64,000 nucleotides of DNA from CAZRAL01 sp964598005. Lineage in GTDB: Bacteria; Pseudomonadota; Gammaproteobacteria; Burkholderiales; Usitatibacteraceae. Made by a program: the position numbers and the translations under genes. The notes under the pieces are model-generated. The model ran no database searches, had not been told where the DNA came from, and saw only the letters and a list, made by a program, of their open reading frames with translations. The stretch is from assembly GCA_964598005.1 (NCBI GenBank), contig CAZRAL010000007.1, positions 1 to 64,000 on the forward strand. Reading direction: 5' to 3'. Below, piece after piece: positions 25,185 to 33,681 of this stretch; position 1 is the stretch's first letter; each line of letters starts with the position of its first letter.

Positions 25185-27260
25185 ATGAATATTGAGGTGT
25201 GGCTAAAAATTTTAAGCGTGTTGGTTGTTATCCTCGCCATGCTGTATTTATGGCGTGTAAGGCAGCGCGAGCAATTCTATCGATATAAAGGATGGAATTC
25301 GATTTTAACTGGCTTCTCTCTCGTCTTCTTTGCTTCATTGCTGGACATTTTCTATTATTTTTACAGTTCCAATCGTTTTACCGTCAGTGGCGGTAAACAA
25401 ATCGAAACCTTTCTGGGCAAGGTGATGGGCTACAGCACAGAAGCCTCCCTTCAATGGCTTCCGGGTATTCTCCAGCTAGGCGGTTTGATTTTATTATTCA
25501 TCGGCCTCACCCGATGGTTTCCAACCATCTTTCAATTGCGTCGCTCGGAAACAAAACTACGTGCGCTTTATGATTCGACCAGCGATGCAGTGATGCTGCT
25601 AGATCAGAAAGGTTTTTTTGACTGCAACAATGCAACCTTAATACTTTTCGGATGTGCGACGCTGGAGGAGTTTTGCTCAAAACATCCCGCCGATCTCTCG
25701 CCGCCGACGCAACCTGGTGGTGTTAGCTCTATGGAGCTGGCTAACCAGCGGATCGCCACGGCAATGGAAAAGGGCTGCCACAGGTTCGACTGGGTGCATA
25801 AGCGTGCCGATACAGGAAAAACGTTTCATGCTGAAGTACTCCTCACCGCCATGAATTTGGAGGGCAAACCGGTTCTCTATGCGGTCGTTCGTGATATTAC
25901 CGAGCGCAAGGCGGCAGAGGAAGAAGTGCAGCGCCTGGCTTTTCATGATCTACTCACCCAGTTACCCAACCGGCGCTTGCTGATGGACCGCTTGCAACAC
26001 GCCCTGTCTTCCAGCATTCGCAGTGGCAGAGATGGTGCCTTACTCTTTATCGACCTGGATAATTTCAAAACACTTAACGACACACTGGGACACAATATTG
26101 GCGACCTTTTGCTCCAACAAGTCGCTGAGCGACTTGTTACCTGCCTGCGCAAGGGGGATACTGTTGCTCGCTTGGGTGGCGATGAGTTTGTGGTCATGCT
26201 AGAGGGTCTGAGCGAAAACTTGCAGGAAGCCGCTTTTCAAGCGGAAGCCATCGGCGACAAAATTATTGCGGCCCTGAATCACCCCTATCAGCTTGCCGGT
26301 TACGATTGCCGCAGCACACCGAGTATCGGTATTGCGCTATTCACCAATCAGCAGATTAGTGCGGAAGAGCTGATGAAGCGCGCCGATATCGCCATGTATC
26401 AAGCCAAGAAGGCCGGACGCAACACCATTCGTTTTTTCGATCCAGAGATGCAAGCAGCAGTCGAGGCCCGTTCAGCCCTTGAGCGGTGGATGCAACAAGC
26501 ATTGCCACAACGCCAGTTCAGGCTTTACTACCAGATGCAGGTAGACCATAAAGGCAAAATATTCGGTGCTGAGATGTTGCTGCGCTGGCAACACCCGGAA
26601 CGGGGGATGATTTTGCCGGCCGACTTTATTCCTTTGGCAGAGGAAAACGGGTTAATCGAGTCGATTGGTTTATGGGTACTGGAAACTGCCTGCAATCAAC
26701 TCAAGGCCTGGGAAGCATGTCCCGTCAAACGACATTTTCAACTGGCCATCAATGTCAGTGCCCGTCAGTTTCGGCAACCTAGTTTTGTCGAGCAGGTTAT
26801 CCGCGTAATGGACGAAACTCGCATTGCGCCCAATCGACTCAAGTTTGAGTTGACCGAAAGTTTAGTACTGGACAACGTCGCCGATGCCATTACCAGAATG
26901 CAAACGCTAAAGGACATTGGCGTGCAATTTTCCATGGATGACTTCGGCACAGGCTATTCGTCGCTGTCTCACCTGAAGAAGCTTCCTCTTGATCAACTTA
27001 AAATCGACCAGGTCTTTGTGCGGGACATCGTGACGAGTCAGGACGATGCCATTATCGTTCAGACCATCATCGCCATGGCCAAAAATCTGGGTATGGAGGT
27101 TATTGCTGAAGGCGTGGAAACAAACGAGCAACGGGATTTTCTCATCGAACGCAATTGCCTGAATTTTCAAGGCTACCTGTTCAGCCGGCCGGTTTCGCTT
27201 GAAAAATTCGAACAATTGGTCGATCAAATTATTTTGAACACTCCAACCATGGAAAAATAG
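25185..27260 (+). CDS. membrane-anchored PAS-GGDEF-EAL cyclic di-GMP protein
   Basis: 691 residues from the ATG at 25185. Two or three N-terminal membrane helices (residues about 5-120) precede a PAS domain (TKLRALYDSTSDAVMLLDQ to VVRDITERKAAEEEVQRLA). The GGDEF domain keeps GGDEF and an RKGD I-site five residues upstream. The EAL domain keeps NVSARQF, FELTES, MDDFGTGYSSL, LKIDQVFV and AEGVET; the signature itself reads EML in GAEMLLRW, retaining the catalytic Glu. Both cyclase and phosphodiesterase activities are possible. It stands alone; its 5' region (24995-25184) shows no clear operator. Confidence 0.94.
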   Translation: MNIEVWLKILSVLVVILAMLYLWRVRQREQFYRYKGWNSILTGFSLVFFASLLDIFYYFYSSNRFTVSGGKQIETFLGKVMGYSTEASLQWLPGILQLGGLILLFIGLTRWFPTIFQLRRSETKLRALYDSTSDAVMLLDQKGFFDCNNATLILFGCATLEEFCSKHPADLSPPTQPGGVSSMELANQRIATAMEKGCHRFDWVHKRADTGKTFHAEVLLTAMNLEGKPVLYAVVRDITERKAAEEEVQRLAFHDLLTQLPNRRLLMDRLQHALSSSIRSGRDGALLFIDLDNFKTLNDTLGHNIGDLLLQQVAERLVTCLRKGDTVARLGGDEFVVMLEGLSENLQEAAFQAEAIGDKIIAALNHPYQLAGYDCRSTPSIGIALFTNQQISAEELMKRADIAMYQAKKAGRNTIRFFDPEMQAAVEARSALERWMQQALPQRQFRLYYQMQVDHKGKIFGAEMLLRWQHPERGMILPADFIPLAEENGLIESIGLWVLETACNQLKAWEACPVKRHFQLAINVSARQFRQPSFVEQVIRVMDETRIAPNRLKFELTESLVLDNVADAITRMQTLKDIGVQFSMDDFGTGYSSLSHLKKLPLDQLKIDQVFVRDIVTSQDDAIIVQTIIAMAKNLGMEVIAEGVETNEQRDFLIERNCLNFQGYLFSRPVSLEKFEQLVDQIILNTPTMEK

Positions 27261-27314
27261 GGCATATCGGTTCAGTTACACTTTTATTTTTCAATTTTTG
27301 GCTAAGGAATGAAT

Positions 27315-28100
27315 ATGGGGCTGCTGGATAACAAGAAGATTCTCGTCACCGGGTTACTCTCCAACCGGTCCATCGCATATGGTATTGCCAAAGCTATGAA
27401 ACGGGAAGGTGCGGAACTTGCCTTCACTTACGCCGGAGAAAACATCAAGGATCGTGTATTGAAACTTGCTCCCGAATTCGATAGTAATATCGTACTGCCT
27501 TGCGATGTAACCAAAGACGATGAAATTACTACTCTATTTGAACAACTAGGCAAACGTTGGAACGGATTCGACGGGTTTGTGCATGCGATTGCTTTTGCAC
27601 CACGTGAGGCGATCGCTGGCGATTTTCTCGAGGGGTTGTCACGCGAAAATTTTCGTATCGCACATGATATTTCAAGTTACAGCTTCGCGGCCTTGGCCAA
27701 GGCCGCGTTGCCGATGATGCAGGGGCGCAATGCCGCGCTGCTTACACTAACTTACTTGGGTGCGGCCCGTGTCGTCCCCAATTACAACACCATGGGCGCC
27801 GCCAAAGCGAGCCTGGAGGCCACGACCCGTTATCTGGCCAGCAGTCTCGGCCCACGAGGGCTACGGGTCAATGGGATCTCCGCTGGCCCCATTAAAACAC
27901 TGGCAGCGGCTGGTATCGGCGGTTTCAACAAGATTCTTTCTTTTGTCGAACAGCATGCGCCACTTCGCCGTAATGTCACGATTGACGAAGTGGGCAACGT
28001 CGCGGCGTTTCTCATGAGTGATATGGCCAGCGCCATCACCGGGGAAATTACTTATGTGGATTGTGGCTTTAATACTGTAACGGCAGGTATGGAAGAATAG
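27315..28100 (+). CDS. fabI: enoyl-ACP reductase (NADH) FabI
   Basis: 261 residues from the ATG at 27315, chosen over an ATG six bases earlier because AAGGA then has normal spacing and the protein starts MGLLDNKKILVTG like other FabI. It is an SDR fold with a modified glycine motif (VTGLLSNRSIAYGIA), AFAPRE, and the catalytic Tyr and Lys in YNTMGAAKASLE. It reduces trans-2-enoyl-ACP in each fatty acid elongation cycle and is the enzyme class targeted by triclosan. It converges with ppiD. Confidence 0.97.
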   Translation: MGLLDNKKILVTGLLSNRSIAYGIAKAMKREGAELAFTYAGENIKDRVLKLAPEFDSNIVLPCDVTKDDEITTLFEQLGKRWNGFDGFVHAIAFAPREAIAGDFLEGLSRENFRIAHDISSYSFAALAKAALPMMQGRNAALLTLTYLGAARVVPNYNTMGAAKASLEATTRYLASSLGPRGLRVNGISAGPIKTLAAAGIGGFNKILSFVEQHAPLRRNVTIDEVGNVAAFLMSDMASAITGEITYVDCGFNTVTAGMEE

Positions 28101-28146
28101 ATTATCCCAAACTTGTTTTCAGGCCGTCCGCGCGAAAAACAGGTCC

Positions 28147-30051
28147 CTAACGATCGATTTTCTTGTCAAGCGCATTCTTGCTAACCTTCACATTCGCTTT
28201 CTCGCGCAGGCTGGCCAGCATGGCTTGAAACTCCTGCTGCGCCAGAGACTGGGCAACCCGCTGGCGCGAGGCTTTGGCCTTCGATTCATCGGCAAGATTC
28301 GGCTCCAGTACTTTGGCAATCTGGATCAAGGTATAACCCCCGCCCGGATTTTCCACCCCAGCATAGGCAGGGAGTGCTTTGGTATCGGCTTTGAGTGCCA
28401 CGTCCACGACGTTTGCAGGTAATCCACCGGGGTTATTGCGCCCTACCGCCAACAAAGCTGGCCATTGACGTTCGATTGGCTGGCCGGATTTGAGCCGTTT
28501 CAGGGTGGCTTCCCCCTCTTGCCTCGCCAATTTGCCCGCTTCCTCACGCGTGAGGCGCGCAATGATTTCCTTTTCCACTTCCGGGAAAGGCCGCAAAGTG
28601 GCCGGTTTGCTTTCCAAAATACGAGCAGCAATCAGGGTATTGGGTGCGATTTCCACGGCTTCGGTATTGCGTTTGTTTTTCAGTACATCGTCGGAAAACA
28701 GCGCCTCCATGAGTTTGGGATTATCGAATGGCGGTATCCCCATCCCCTTGGAAATCCAGCCGCTTTGCCGTACCGGCAATTTAACGGCTTCGGAGGCCGC
28801 TTTGAGGCTGGACGGCTGTTCATAGACGAGATTACTGAACTGCTCTGCCGCTTCGGCAAATTTACGCTGCGCCTTTTGCTTTTTCAGTTCGCCTTCGATT
28901 TCAGGCTTGGCTTCAGCAAGTGTTTTGACCTTTTCAGGATGAATATCAGTCACCATGATGACATGAAAACCAAAATCGGACTGGATGGGGCCGATTATGT
29001 CGTTGGGTTTGGCACTAAATGCCGCCTCTTCAAACGGCTTGACCATGGCGCCGCGACCAAAAAACCCCAAATCGCCCCCAGCCGGGGCCGACCCGACATC
29101 CTGAGAATTCTTTTTCGCCAATTCAGCAAAATTTTTCGGGTTTTTTTTCACCTCGGCGTACAACGCTTCCGCCTTGGCTTTAGCGGCTTTTTTATCGGCG
29201 TCCGAAGCGTTAGCTGCCGCATTGATCAGAATGTGACTGGCTTTGCGTTCTTCTTTTTGAACATAACGCGCCAAATTACCCTCGTAGTAAGCCTTGATTT
29301 CTTCCTCAGTCAAGGTACTTTGCGCCGCGAGGGCATCAACCGATAATTCGATGAATTCCACACGGACCTGGTCGGGAATGGTGTATTCGGTCTTTCTCTG
29401 CTCATAAAATGCTTTGGCCTGTTGAGACGAGACCTGCACCCTAGGCAGATAAGGCTCAGGGGTAATATTGATGACAGCCACTTCGCGGGATTGTTCGGAT
29501 GCGCGCAAAAATTGCTGCTGGCTGACTGATGACGTAAACGAGGTATTGGTCACGCTCTCCTGAAACTGCGCACGTTGCATATCTTCACGCAGCATATTTT
29601 CAAAACCGATGGCCGTATAACCCTGGCTCTTGAGAAAATTTTCATAGCGACTGGCTGCAAATTTACCCCCATCCTGAAAGGATGGTTCAGTGCTTATTTT
29701 TTCGCGCAGTATGGCATCGCTCACCGCTATGCCAGAAGATTTAACGGTATCCGTTAATAATTTTTGATCGATCAATTGATCAAGAATCGATTTACGCATT
29801 TCCGGGTTATCCATCATGCTGGGACTGATATTGCCGCCAAACTGGGCGCGAAAGCGTTCGAGCTGATTGCGTATCGCCTGATCAAATTCCATGGATGTAA
29901 TTTTCTGGTTGCCCACTTTGGCAATCACGTCCTGCCCCGGCACATCGCGGATATACGATTCGATCCCCCACAAGGCAAAAGGGACAGTAATAAGGGCCAG
30001 AATAATTTTGGCCAATTTTGTTTGCGCGGCGTTACGAATGGAATCAAGCAT
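28147..30051 (-). CDS. ppiD: periplasmic folding chaperone PpiD (SurA_N and parvulin domains)
   Basis: 634 residues, full length for PpiD. One N-terminal membrane anchor (KIILALITVPFALWGIESYI) is followed by a SurA_N-type chaperone region (MEFDQAIRNQLERFRAQFG). A parvulin PPIase domain spans about residues 265-365 with KASHILINAAAN, GDLGFFGRGAMVKPFEEAAF and SDFGFHVIMVTDIHP. It is anchored in the inner membrane, facing the periplasm near the Sec translocon, and helps outer membrane protein folding. In many proteobacteria it lies downstream of hup, as here, with two tRNA genes between. Confidence 0.96.
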   Translation of the reverse strand: MLDSIRNAAQTKLAKIILALITVPFALWGIESYIRDVPGQDVIAKVGNQKITSMEFDQAIRNQLERFRAQFGGNISPSMMDNPEMRKSILDQLIDQKLLTDTVKSSGIAVSDAILREKISTEPSFQDGGKFAASRYENFLKSQGYTAIGFENMLREDMQRAQFQESVTNTSFTSSVSQQQFLRASEQSREVAVINITPEPYLPRVQVSSQQAKAFYEQRKTEYTIPDQVRVEFIELSVDALAAQSTLTEEEIKAYYEGNLARYVQKEERKASHILINAAANASDADKKAAKAKAEALYAEVKKNPKNFAELAKKNSQDVGSAPAGGDLGFFGRGAMVKPFEEAAFSAKPNDIIGPIQSDFGFHVIMVTDIHPEKVKTLAEAKPEIEGELKKQKAQRKFAEAAEQFSNLVYEQPSSLKAASEAVKLPVRQSGWISKGMGIPPFDNPKLMEALFSDDVLKNKRNTEAVEIAPNTLIAARILESKPATLRPFPEVEKEIIARLTREEAGKLARQEGEATLKRLKSGQPIERQWPALLAVGRNNPGGLPANVVDVALKADTKALPAYAGVENPGGGYTLIQIAKVLEPNLADESKAKASRQRVAQSLAQQEFQAMLASLREKANVKVSKNALDKKIDR

Positions 30052-30144
30052 GATCAGAAATTACCCAGAAAAAAGCGAAACAGGAAAAAATTCAATTTTT
30101 ACCAGCAGCAAAACAATACAATCATGGAGAACTACACACAACAC

Positions 30145-30173
30145 AAAAAGGGCGAACCCGAAAGTTCGCCCTT
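30145..30173 (-). terminator. intrinsic terminator after tRNA-Asp
   Basis: On the minus strand AAGGGCGAAC pairs with GTTCGCCCTT across a 6-base loop and is followed by a T-run (TTTTT with the stem end). It lies six bases beyond the CCA end of tRNA-Asp and so ends the tRNA-Val/tRNA-Asp transcript before ppiD. Confidence 0.9.
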
Positions 30174-30178
30174 GCATC

Positions 30179-30255
30179 TGGCGGAGTGGACGGGACTCGA
30201 ACCCGCGACCCCCGGCGTGACAGGCCGGTATTCTAACCAACTGAACTACCACTCC
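30179..30255 (-). tRNA. tRNA-Asp (GTC)
   Basis: 77 bases including an encoded CCA. The acceptor stem GGAGTGG pairs with CCACTCC, followed by discriminator G. The anticodon loop CTGTCAC gives GTC, and the T-arm contains GGTTCGAGTCC. A terminator follows directly; tRNA-Val lies 36 bases upstream on the same strand. Confidence 0.97.
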
Positions 30256-30291
30256 TGAGTGGATTGCCGTACACGTACAGCCAAGCAATGA

Positions 30292-30367
30292 TGGTGGGTG
30301 CTGAGGGGATCGAACCCCCGACATTCGCCTTGTAAGGGCGACGCTCTACCAGCTGAGCTAAGCACCC
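30292..30367 (-). tRNA. tRNA-Val (TAC)
   Basis: 76 bases with encoded CCA. The acceptor stem GGGTGCT pairs with AGCACCC and the discriminator is A. The anticodon loop CTTACAA gives TAC, and the T-arm contains GGTTCGATCC. It lies 27 bases after the hup stop codon on the same strand, so it may be processed from a hup-tRNA transcript. Confidence 0.97.
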
Positions 30368-30394
30368 CTTGGCACGAGGCAACCGGCAAGCCTG

Positions 30395-30667
30395 TTATTT
30401 TAACGCATCCTTCAGTGCTTTGCCAGCGCGAAATTTCGGCACCTTGGCAGATTTGATCTTGATGGTCGCACCGGTACGCGGGTTGCGCCCATTTCGCGCT
30501 GCGCGTTTGCCGACATAAAATGTTCCAAAGCCGACTAAAGTTACCATACCACCTTTCTTCAATGACTGGCGGATAGTCACAAGGGTACCGTCAAGCGCGC
30601 GCCCTGCCGCTGCTTTGGAAATATCGGCGAATTGGGCAATGTTATCAATTAATTCAGATTTATTCAC
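30395..30667 (-). CDS. hupB: HU family DNA-binding protein
   Basis: 90 residues, exact HU size. It starts with GTG behind AAAGGGG (MNKSELIDNIA). The conserved core GTFYVGKRAARNGRNPRTG is the beta-arm that intercalates in DNA, and FRAGKALKDAL closes the protein. It is a dimeric nucleoid protein that bends DNA. The upstream region (30668-30850) has unusual repeats, listed separately. Confidence 0.97.
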   Translation of the reverse strand: MNKSELIDNIAQFADISKAAAGRALDGTLVTIRQSLKKGGMVTLVGFGTFYVGKRAARNGRNPRTGATIKIKSAKVPKFRAGKALKDALK

Positions 30668-30726
30668 GTTAATCCCCTTTCAAATTTTGATTTTTTAAGA
30701 TATTTTTTGGTGTTTCAGTTTATAAT

Positions 30727-30810
30727 TGATGTTACGCGCAGGCGAAGCGGTTTCTCTATGAAAATGGTTTTTCCGGTAAAAATATTTCTCCTCTGCAATG
30801 CGTAACATCA
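30727..30810. promoter_or_regulatory. inverted and direct repeats in the hup promoter region
   Basis: TGATGTTACGC at 30727-30737 recurs as its exact reverse complement GCGTAACATCA at 30800-30810. Beside each arm, read on the minus strand, is a copy of TTATAAACTGA in direct orientation, containing a TATAAA hexamer. The layout suggests two tandem -10-like elements or a protein-binding pair upstream of hup. The binding protein is not identified. Confidence 0.4.
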
Positions 30811-30850
30811 GTTTATAACAAGCAAGAAAAGCTCATGTCAAGTCGTATTA

Positions 30851-30994
30851 GACTTCTTTCGAAACTTACTGCGCTTGGGCATAACGGCGTTGTACGGTGG
30901 CTCAAAATCCTCACATTTACTCTCTTGTAAACTCCGGTTTTTCGCCGCCATGCGCCTTCTTTTGTCTTCGCTCGCGACAGTTTCGAAAGAAGTC
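30851..30994. mobile_element. MITE-like element with perfect 16-bp terminal inverted repeats
   Basis: 144 bases with ends GACTTCTTTCGAAACT and AGTTTCGAAAGAAGTC, flanked on both sides by TA, consistent with a TA target duplication. It has no reading frame of its own. The reverse complement matches 9616-9755 over its full length at roughly 85% by eye. It lies between the hup upstream region and the 3' end of clpB. TA duplications are typical of IS630/mariner-like and some IS5-group transposases, so a non-autonomous derivative of one of these is likely. Confidence 0.8.
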
Positions 30995-31007
30995 TATTGT
31001 TTCTACA

Positions 31008-33587
31008 TCAACTTTTTTCAAATTGAAATCCACCAGATTGTATCCCGATTTTGATTGTGTCCTTGGCAGCGAATTTTCCTTCCAGCATTGCTTTGGCCAG
31101 TGGATTTTCAATCTGCTGCTGAATCGCCCGTTTCAATGGACGCGCACCATATACCGGGTCGAAGCCTGCTTGGGCAATTTCGTTTAGCGCTTCATCGGAT
31201 ACGTCCAGTTTGATCTCCATTTTGCCCAATCGCTGCACCAAGCTGGCCAGCTGGATTTTTGCAATGGCGGCGATTTGTGCCTCACCCAAGCCGTGGAATA
31301 CGACAACTTCATCGATGCGGTTAACGAACTCAGGGCGAAAATAATTTTTCACTTCCGCCATCACTGCAAGTTTGACCACTTCATAATCACTACCGGCCAT
31401 GGCCTGAATTTGTTGTGACCCTAGGTTAGAGGTCATCACAATTACCGTATTCTTAAAATCCACCGTCCTGCCTTGCCCATCGGTCATGCGGCCATCATCG
31501 AGCACTTGCAGCAAGACATTGAATACGTCCTGATGGGCTTTTTCCACTTCATCAAGCAAGATCACGCTGTATGGCTTGCGCCGCACGGCTTCGGTCAGAT
31601 ACCCGCCTTCGTCATAACCCACATAACCCGGTGGCGCACCGATCAGCCGTGCCACGGAATGCTTTTCCATGAATTCGCTCATATCGATACGAATGAGGTG
31701 GTCCTGGGAATCAAATAAAAATTCTGCCAGCGCTTTGCATAATTCGGTCTTGCCCACACCGGTTGGGCCCAAAAACAAAAACGAGCCGTAAGGACGGTTC
31801 GGATCAGCCAGCCCCGCGCGCGAGCGACGAATGGCATCCGATACTAAACGTACCGCTTCATCCTGACCGACCACGCGCTCATGCAGTTTTTGCTCCATGT
31901 TGACCAGTTTTTCACGCTCACCCTGCAACATTTTCGATACCGGAATCCCCGTCGCGCGCGATACCACCTCGGCAATTTCTTCTGCGCCTACCTGAGTGCG
32001 CACCAGCTTGTTGGCGGCGGGTTTGACTTCGGATTTTTCGGCGCTGCGCAGTTGCGCTTCCAGCTGCGGTAATTTGCCGTACTGGAGTTCTGCCAGTTTG
32101 TCGAATTGCCCCTTGCGCTGCAAATCGGCCATTTGCGCACGAATTTTTTCGATCCCTTCCTTGATATGTTGCGCCCCCTGCACCTGGGCTTTTTCCGCTT
32201 TCCAGATTTCTTCCAGGTCTGAATATTCCTGATCGAGGCGGCGGATTTCATCTTCGATCAACGTCATGCGTTTTTTCGAGGCATCGTCTTTTTCACGCCG
32301 TACCGCTTCACGTTCAATCTTGAGTTGAATGAGGCGGCGATCCAGCCTGTCCATGACCTCCGGTTTGGAATCGATTTCCATTTTGATGCGCGCTGCGGCT
32401 TCATCGATCAAGTCAATCGCCTTGTCCGGCAAAAAACGATCCGTAATGTACCGATGGGATAACTCGGCCGCTGCAACAATCGCCGGATCGGTAATATCCA
32501 CCCCGTGATGAACTTCGTACTTTTCCTGCAACCCGCGCAGGATGGCAATGGTGTCCTCAACGGATGGCTCCCCTACGAGTACTTTCTGAAAACGACGCTC
32601 CAGCGCCGCATCTTTTTCCACGTACTTGCGGTATTCGTCCAACGTGGTCGCGCCTACGCAGTGCAGCTCACCGCGCGCCAGCGCAGGCTTCAACATATTG
32701 CCCGCGTCCATTGCGCCTTCTGCCTTGCCCGCACCAACCATGGTATGCAGTTCATCGATGAATACAATGGTCTGCCCTTCGGCCGCAGCCAATTCCTTGA
32801 GCACCGATTTCAAACGCTCTTCAAATTCGCCGCGATATTTGGCTCCCGCCAACAGTGCGGCCATATCCAGCGACAGGACGCGTTTGTTTTTGAGCGATTC
32901 GGGCACTTCGCCATTGACGATACGCTGCGCCAATCCCTCGACAATCGCAGTTTTGCCCACACCAGGCTCGCCGATCAAGACAGGATTGTTTTTGGTGCGG
33001 CGTTGCAAAACCTGAATGGTGCGGCGAATTTCGTCGTCCCGGCCAATCACCGGATCAAGCTTTCCCAACCGGGCCCGCTCGGTCAGATCGAGCGTATATT
33101 TTTTCAGTGCTTCACGCTGGCCTTCGGATTCCTGTGACGTTACTTTCTCGGTACCCCGAACAGCAGAAACGGCGGCCTCCAGCGCCTGTTTATTGGCGCC
33201 GTACTCGCGCAACAACCGGCCTGTTTCACCTTTGTCATTTAAAAGCGCTAATAAAAACAATTCGCTGGCGATGAACTGATCGCCACGCTTGGTGGCCTCT
33301 TTATCCGTCAAATTAAGCAAATTACCCAAATCACGGGAGACAGAAATTTCACCGCCTTGCCCCTCCACTTTGGGCAGATTCCCAATATTTTTTTCCAGCG
33401 CTGCTTTAAGGCGGGGCATCGCCACGCCCGCGCGCGCCAGTAGCGATGAGGTGGCATCGTCCTCCTGATTGATCAGTGCCAGCAGTAAATGAGATGGCTC
33501 GATAAACGCATTATCGTTACCGAGCGCCAGGCTTTGTGCATCGGCCAGTGCTTGTTGAAATTTGGTGGTCAGTTTATCGATTCTCAT
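31008..33587 (-). CDS. clpB: ATP-dependent disaggregase ClpB
   Basis: 859 residues, full length. Order: Clp_N repeats (residues 1-145), NBD1 with Walker A GEPGVGKT near 206, the long middle coiled-coil domain (about 400-520, rich in Glu/Lys/Arg) that distinguishes ClpB from ClpA/ClpC, and NBD2 with GPTGVGKT near 605. The pore loops and sensor residues look intact. It resolubilises aggregated proteins with DnaK. Transcription should be heat-inducible from the sigma-32-type promoter at 33635-33662. Confidence 0.98.
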   Translation of the reverse strand: MRIDKLTTKFQQALADAQSLALGNDNAFIEPSHLLLALINQEDDATSSLLARAGVAMPRLKAALEKNIGNLPKVEGQGGEISVSRDLGNLLNLTDKEATKRGDQFIASELFLLALLNDKGETGRLLREYGANKQALEAAVSAVRGTEKVTSQESEGQREALKKYTLDLTERARLGKLDPVIGRDDEIRRTIQVLQRRTKNNPVLIGEPGVGKTAIVEGLAQRIVNGEVPESLKNKRVLSLDMAALLAGAKYRGEFEERLKSVLKELAAAEGQTIVFIDELHTMVGAGKAEGAMDAGNMLKPALARGELHCVGATTLDEYRKYVEKDAALERRFQKVLVGEPSVEDTIAILRGLQEKYEVHHGVDITDPAIVAAAELSHRYITDRFLPDKAIDLIDEAAARIKMEIDSKPEVMDRLDRRLIQLKIEREAVRREKDDASKKRMTLIEDEIRRLDQEYSDLEEIWKAEKAQVQGAQHIKEGIEKIRAQMADLQRKGQFDKLAELQYGKLPQLEAQLRSAEKSEVKPAANKLVRTQVGAEEIAEVVSRATGIPVSKMLQGEREKLVNMEQKLHERVVGQDEAVRLVSDAIRRSRAGLADPNRPYGSFLFLGPTGVGKTELCKALAEFLFDSQDHLIRIDMSEFMEKHSVARLIGAPPGYVGYDEGGYLTEAVRRKPYSVILLDEVEKAHQDVFNVLLQVLDDGRMTDGQGRTVDFKNTVIVMTSNLGSQQIQAMAGSDYEVVKLAVMAEVKNYFRPEFVNRIDEVVVFHGLGEAQIAAIAKIQLASLVQRLGKMEIKLDVSDEALNEIAQAGFDPVYGARPLKRAIQQQIENPLAKAMLEGKFAAKDTIKIGIQSGGFQFEKS

Positions 33588-33634
33588 CGCGTGTTATCCT
33601 GTTTAAAGACTGTTTAAAATTGTTTTGCTATCCT

Positions 33635-33662
33635 ACATGGGGGATATCCTTAACTTTTCAAG
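33635..33662 (-). promoter_or_regulatory. sigma-32 (RpoH) type promoter for clpB
   Basis: On the minus strand CTTGAAA (33656-33662) is separated by 13 bases from CCCCATGT (33635-33642). Both match the known heat-shock consensus CTTGAAA and CCCCATNT, with allowed spacing. Transcription should start near 33628, about 40 bases before the clpB ATG. The promoter lies within any longer reading of nadC, which argues for the shorter nadC start. Confidence 0.88.
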
Positions 33663-33681
33663 GGATTTCATCACTACCATC

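Noticed and set aside
26580..26600. EML instead of EAL in the PAS-GGDEF-EAL protein as a sign of an inactive phosphodiesterase
   Set aside because: The catalytic Glu is kept and all other metal and catalytic motifs (NVSARQF, ELTES, DDFGTGYSS, LKIDQ, AEGVET) are present; only the middle residue differs, which occurs in active enzymes.
28465..29346. Plus-strand frame of 293 codons opposite ppiD
   Set aside because: It is Phe/Arg-rich antisense reading of a well-conserved gene, with no family resemblance.
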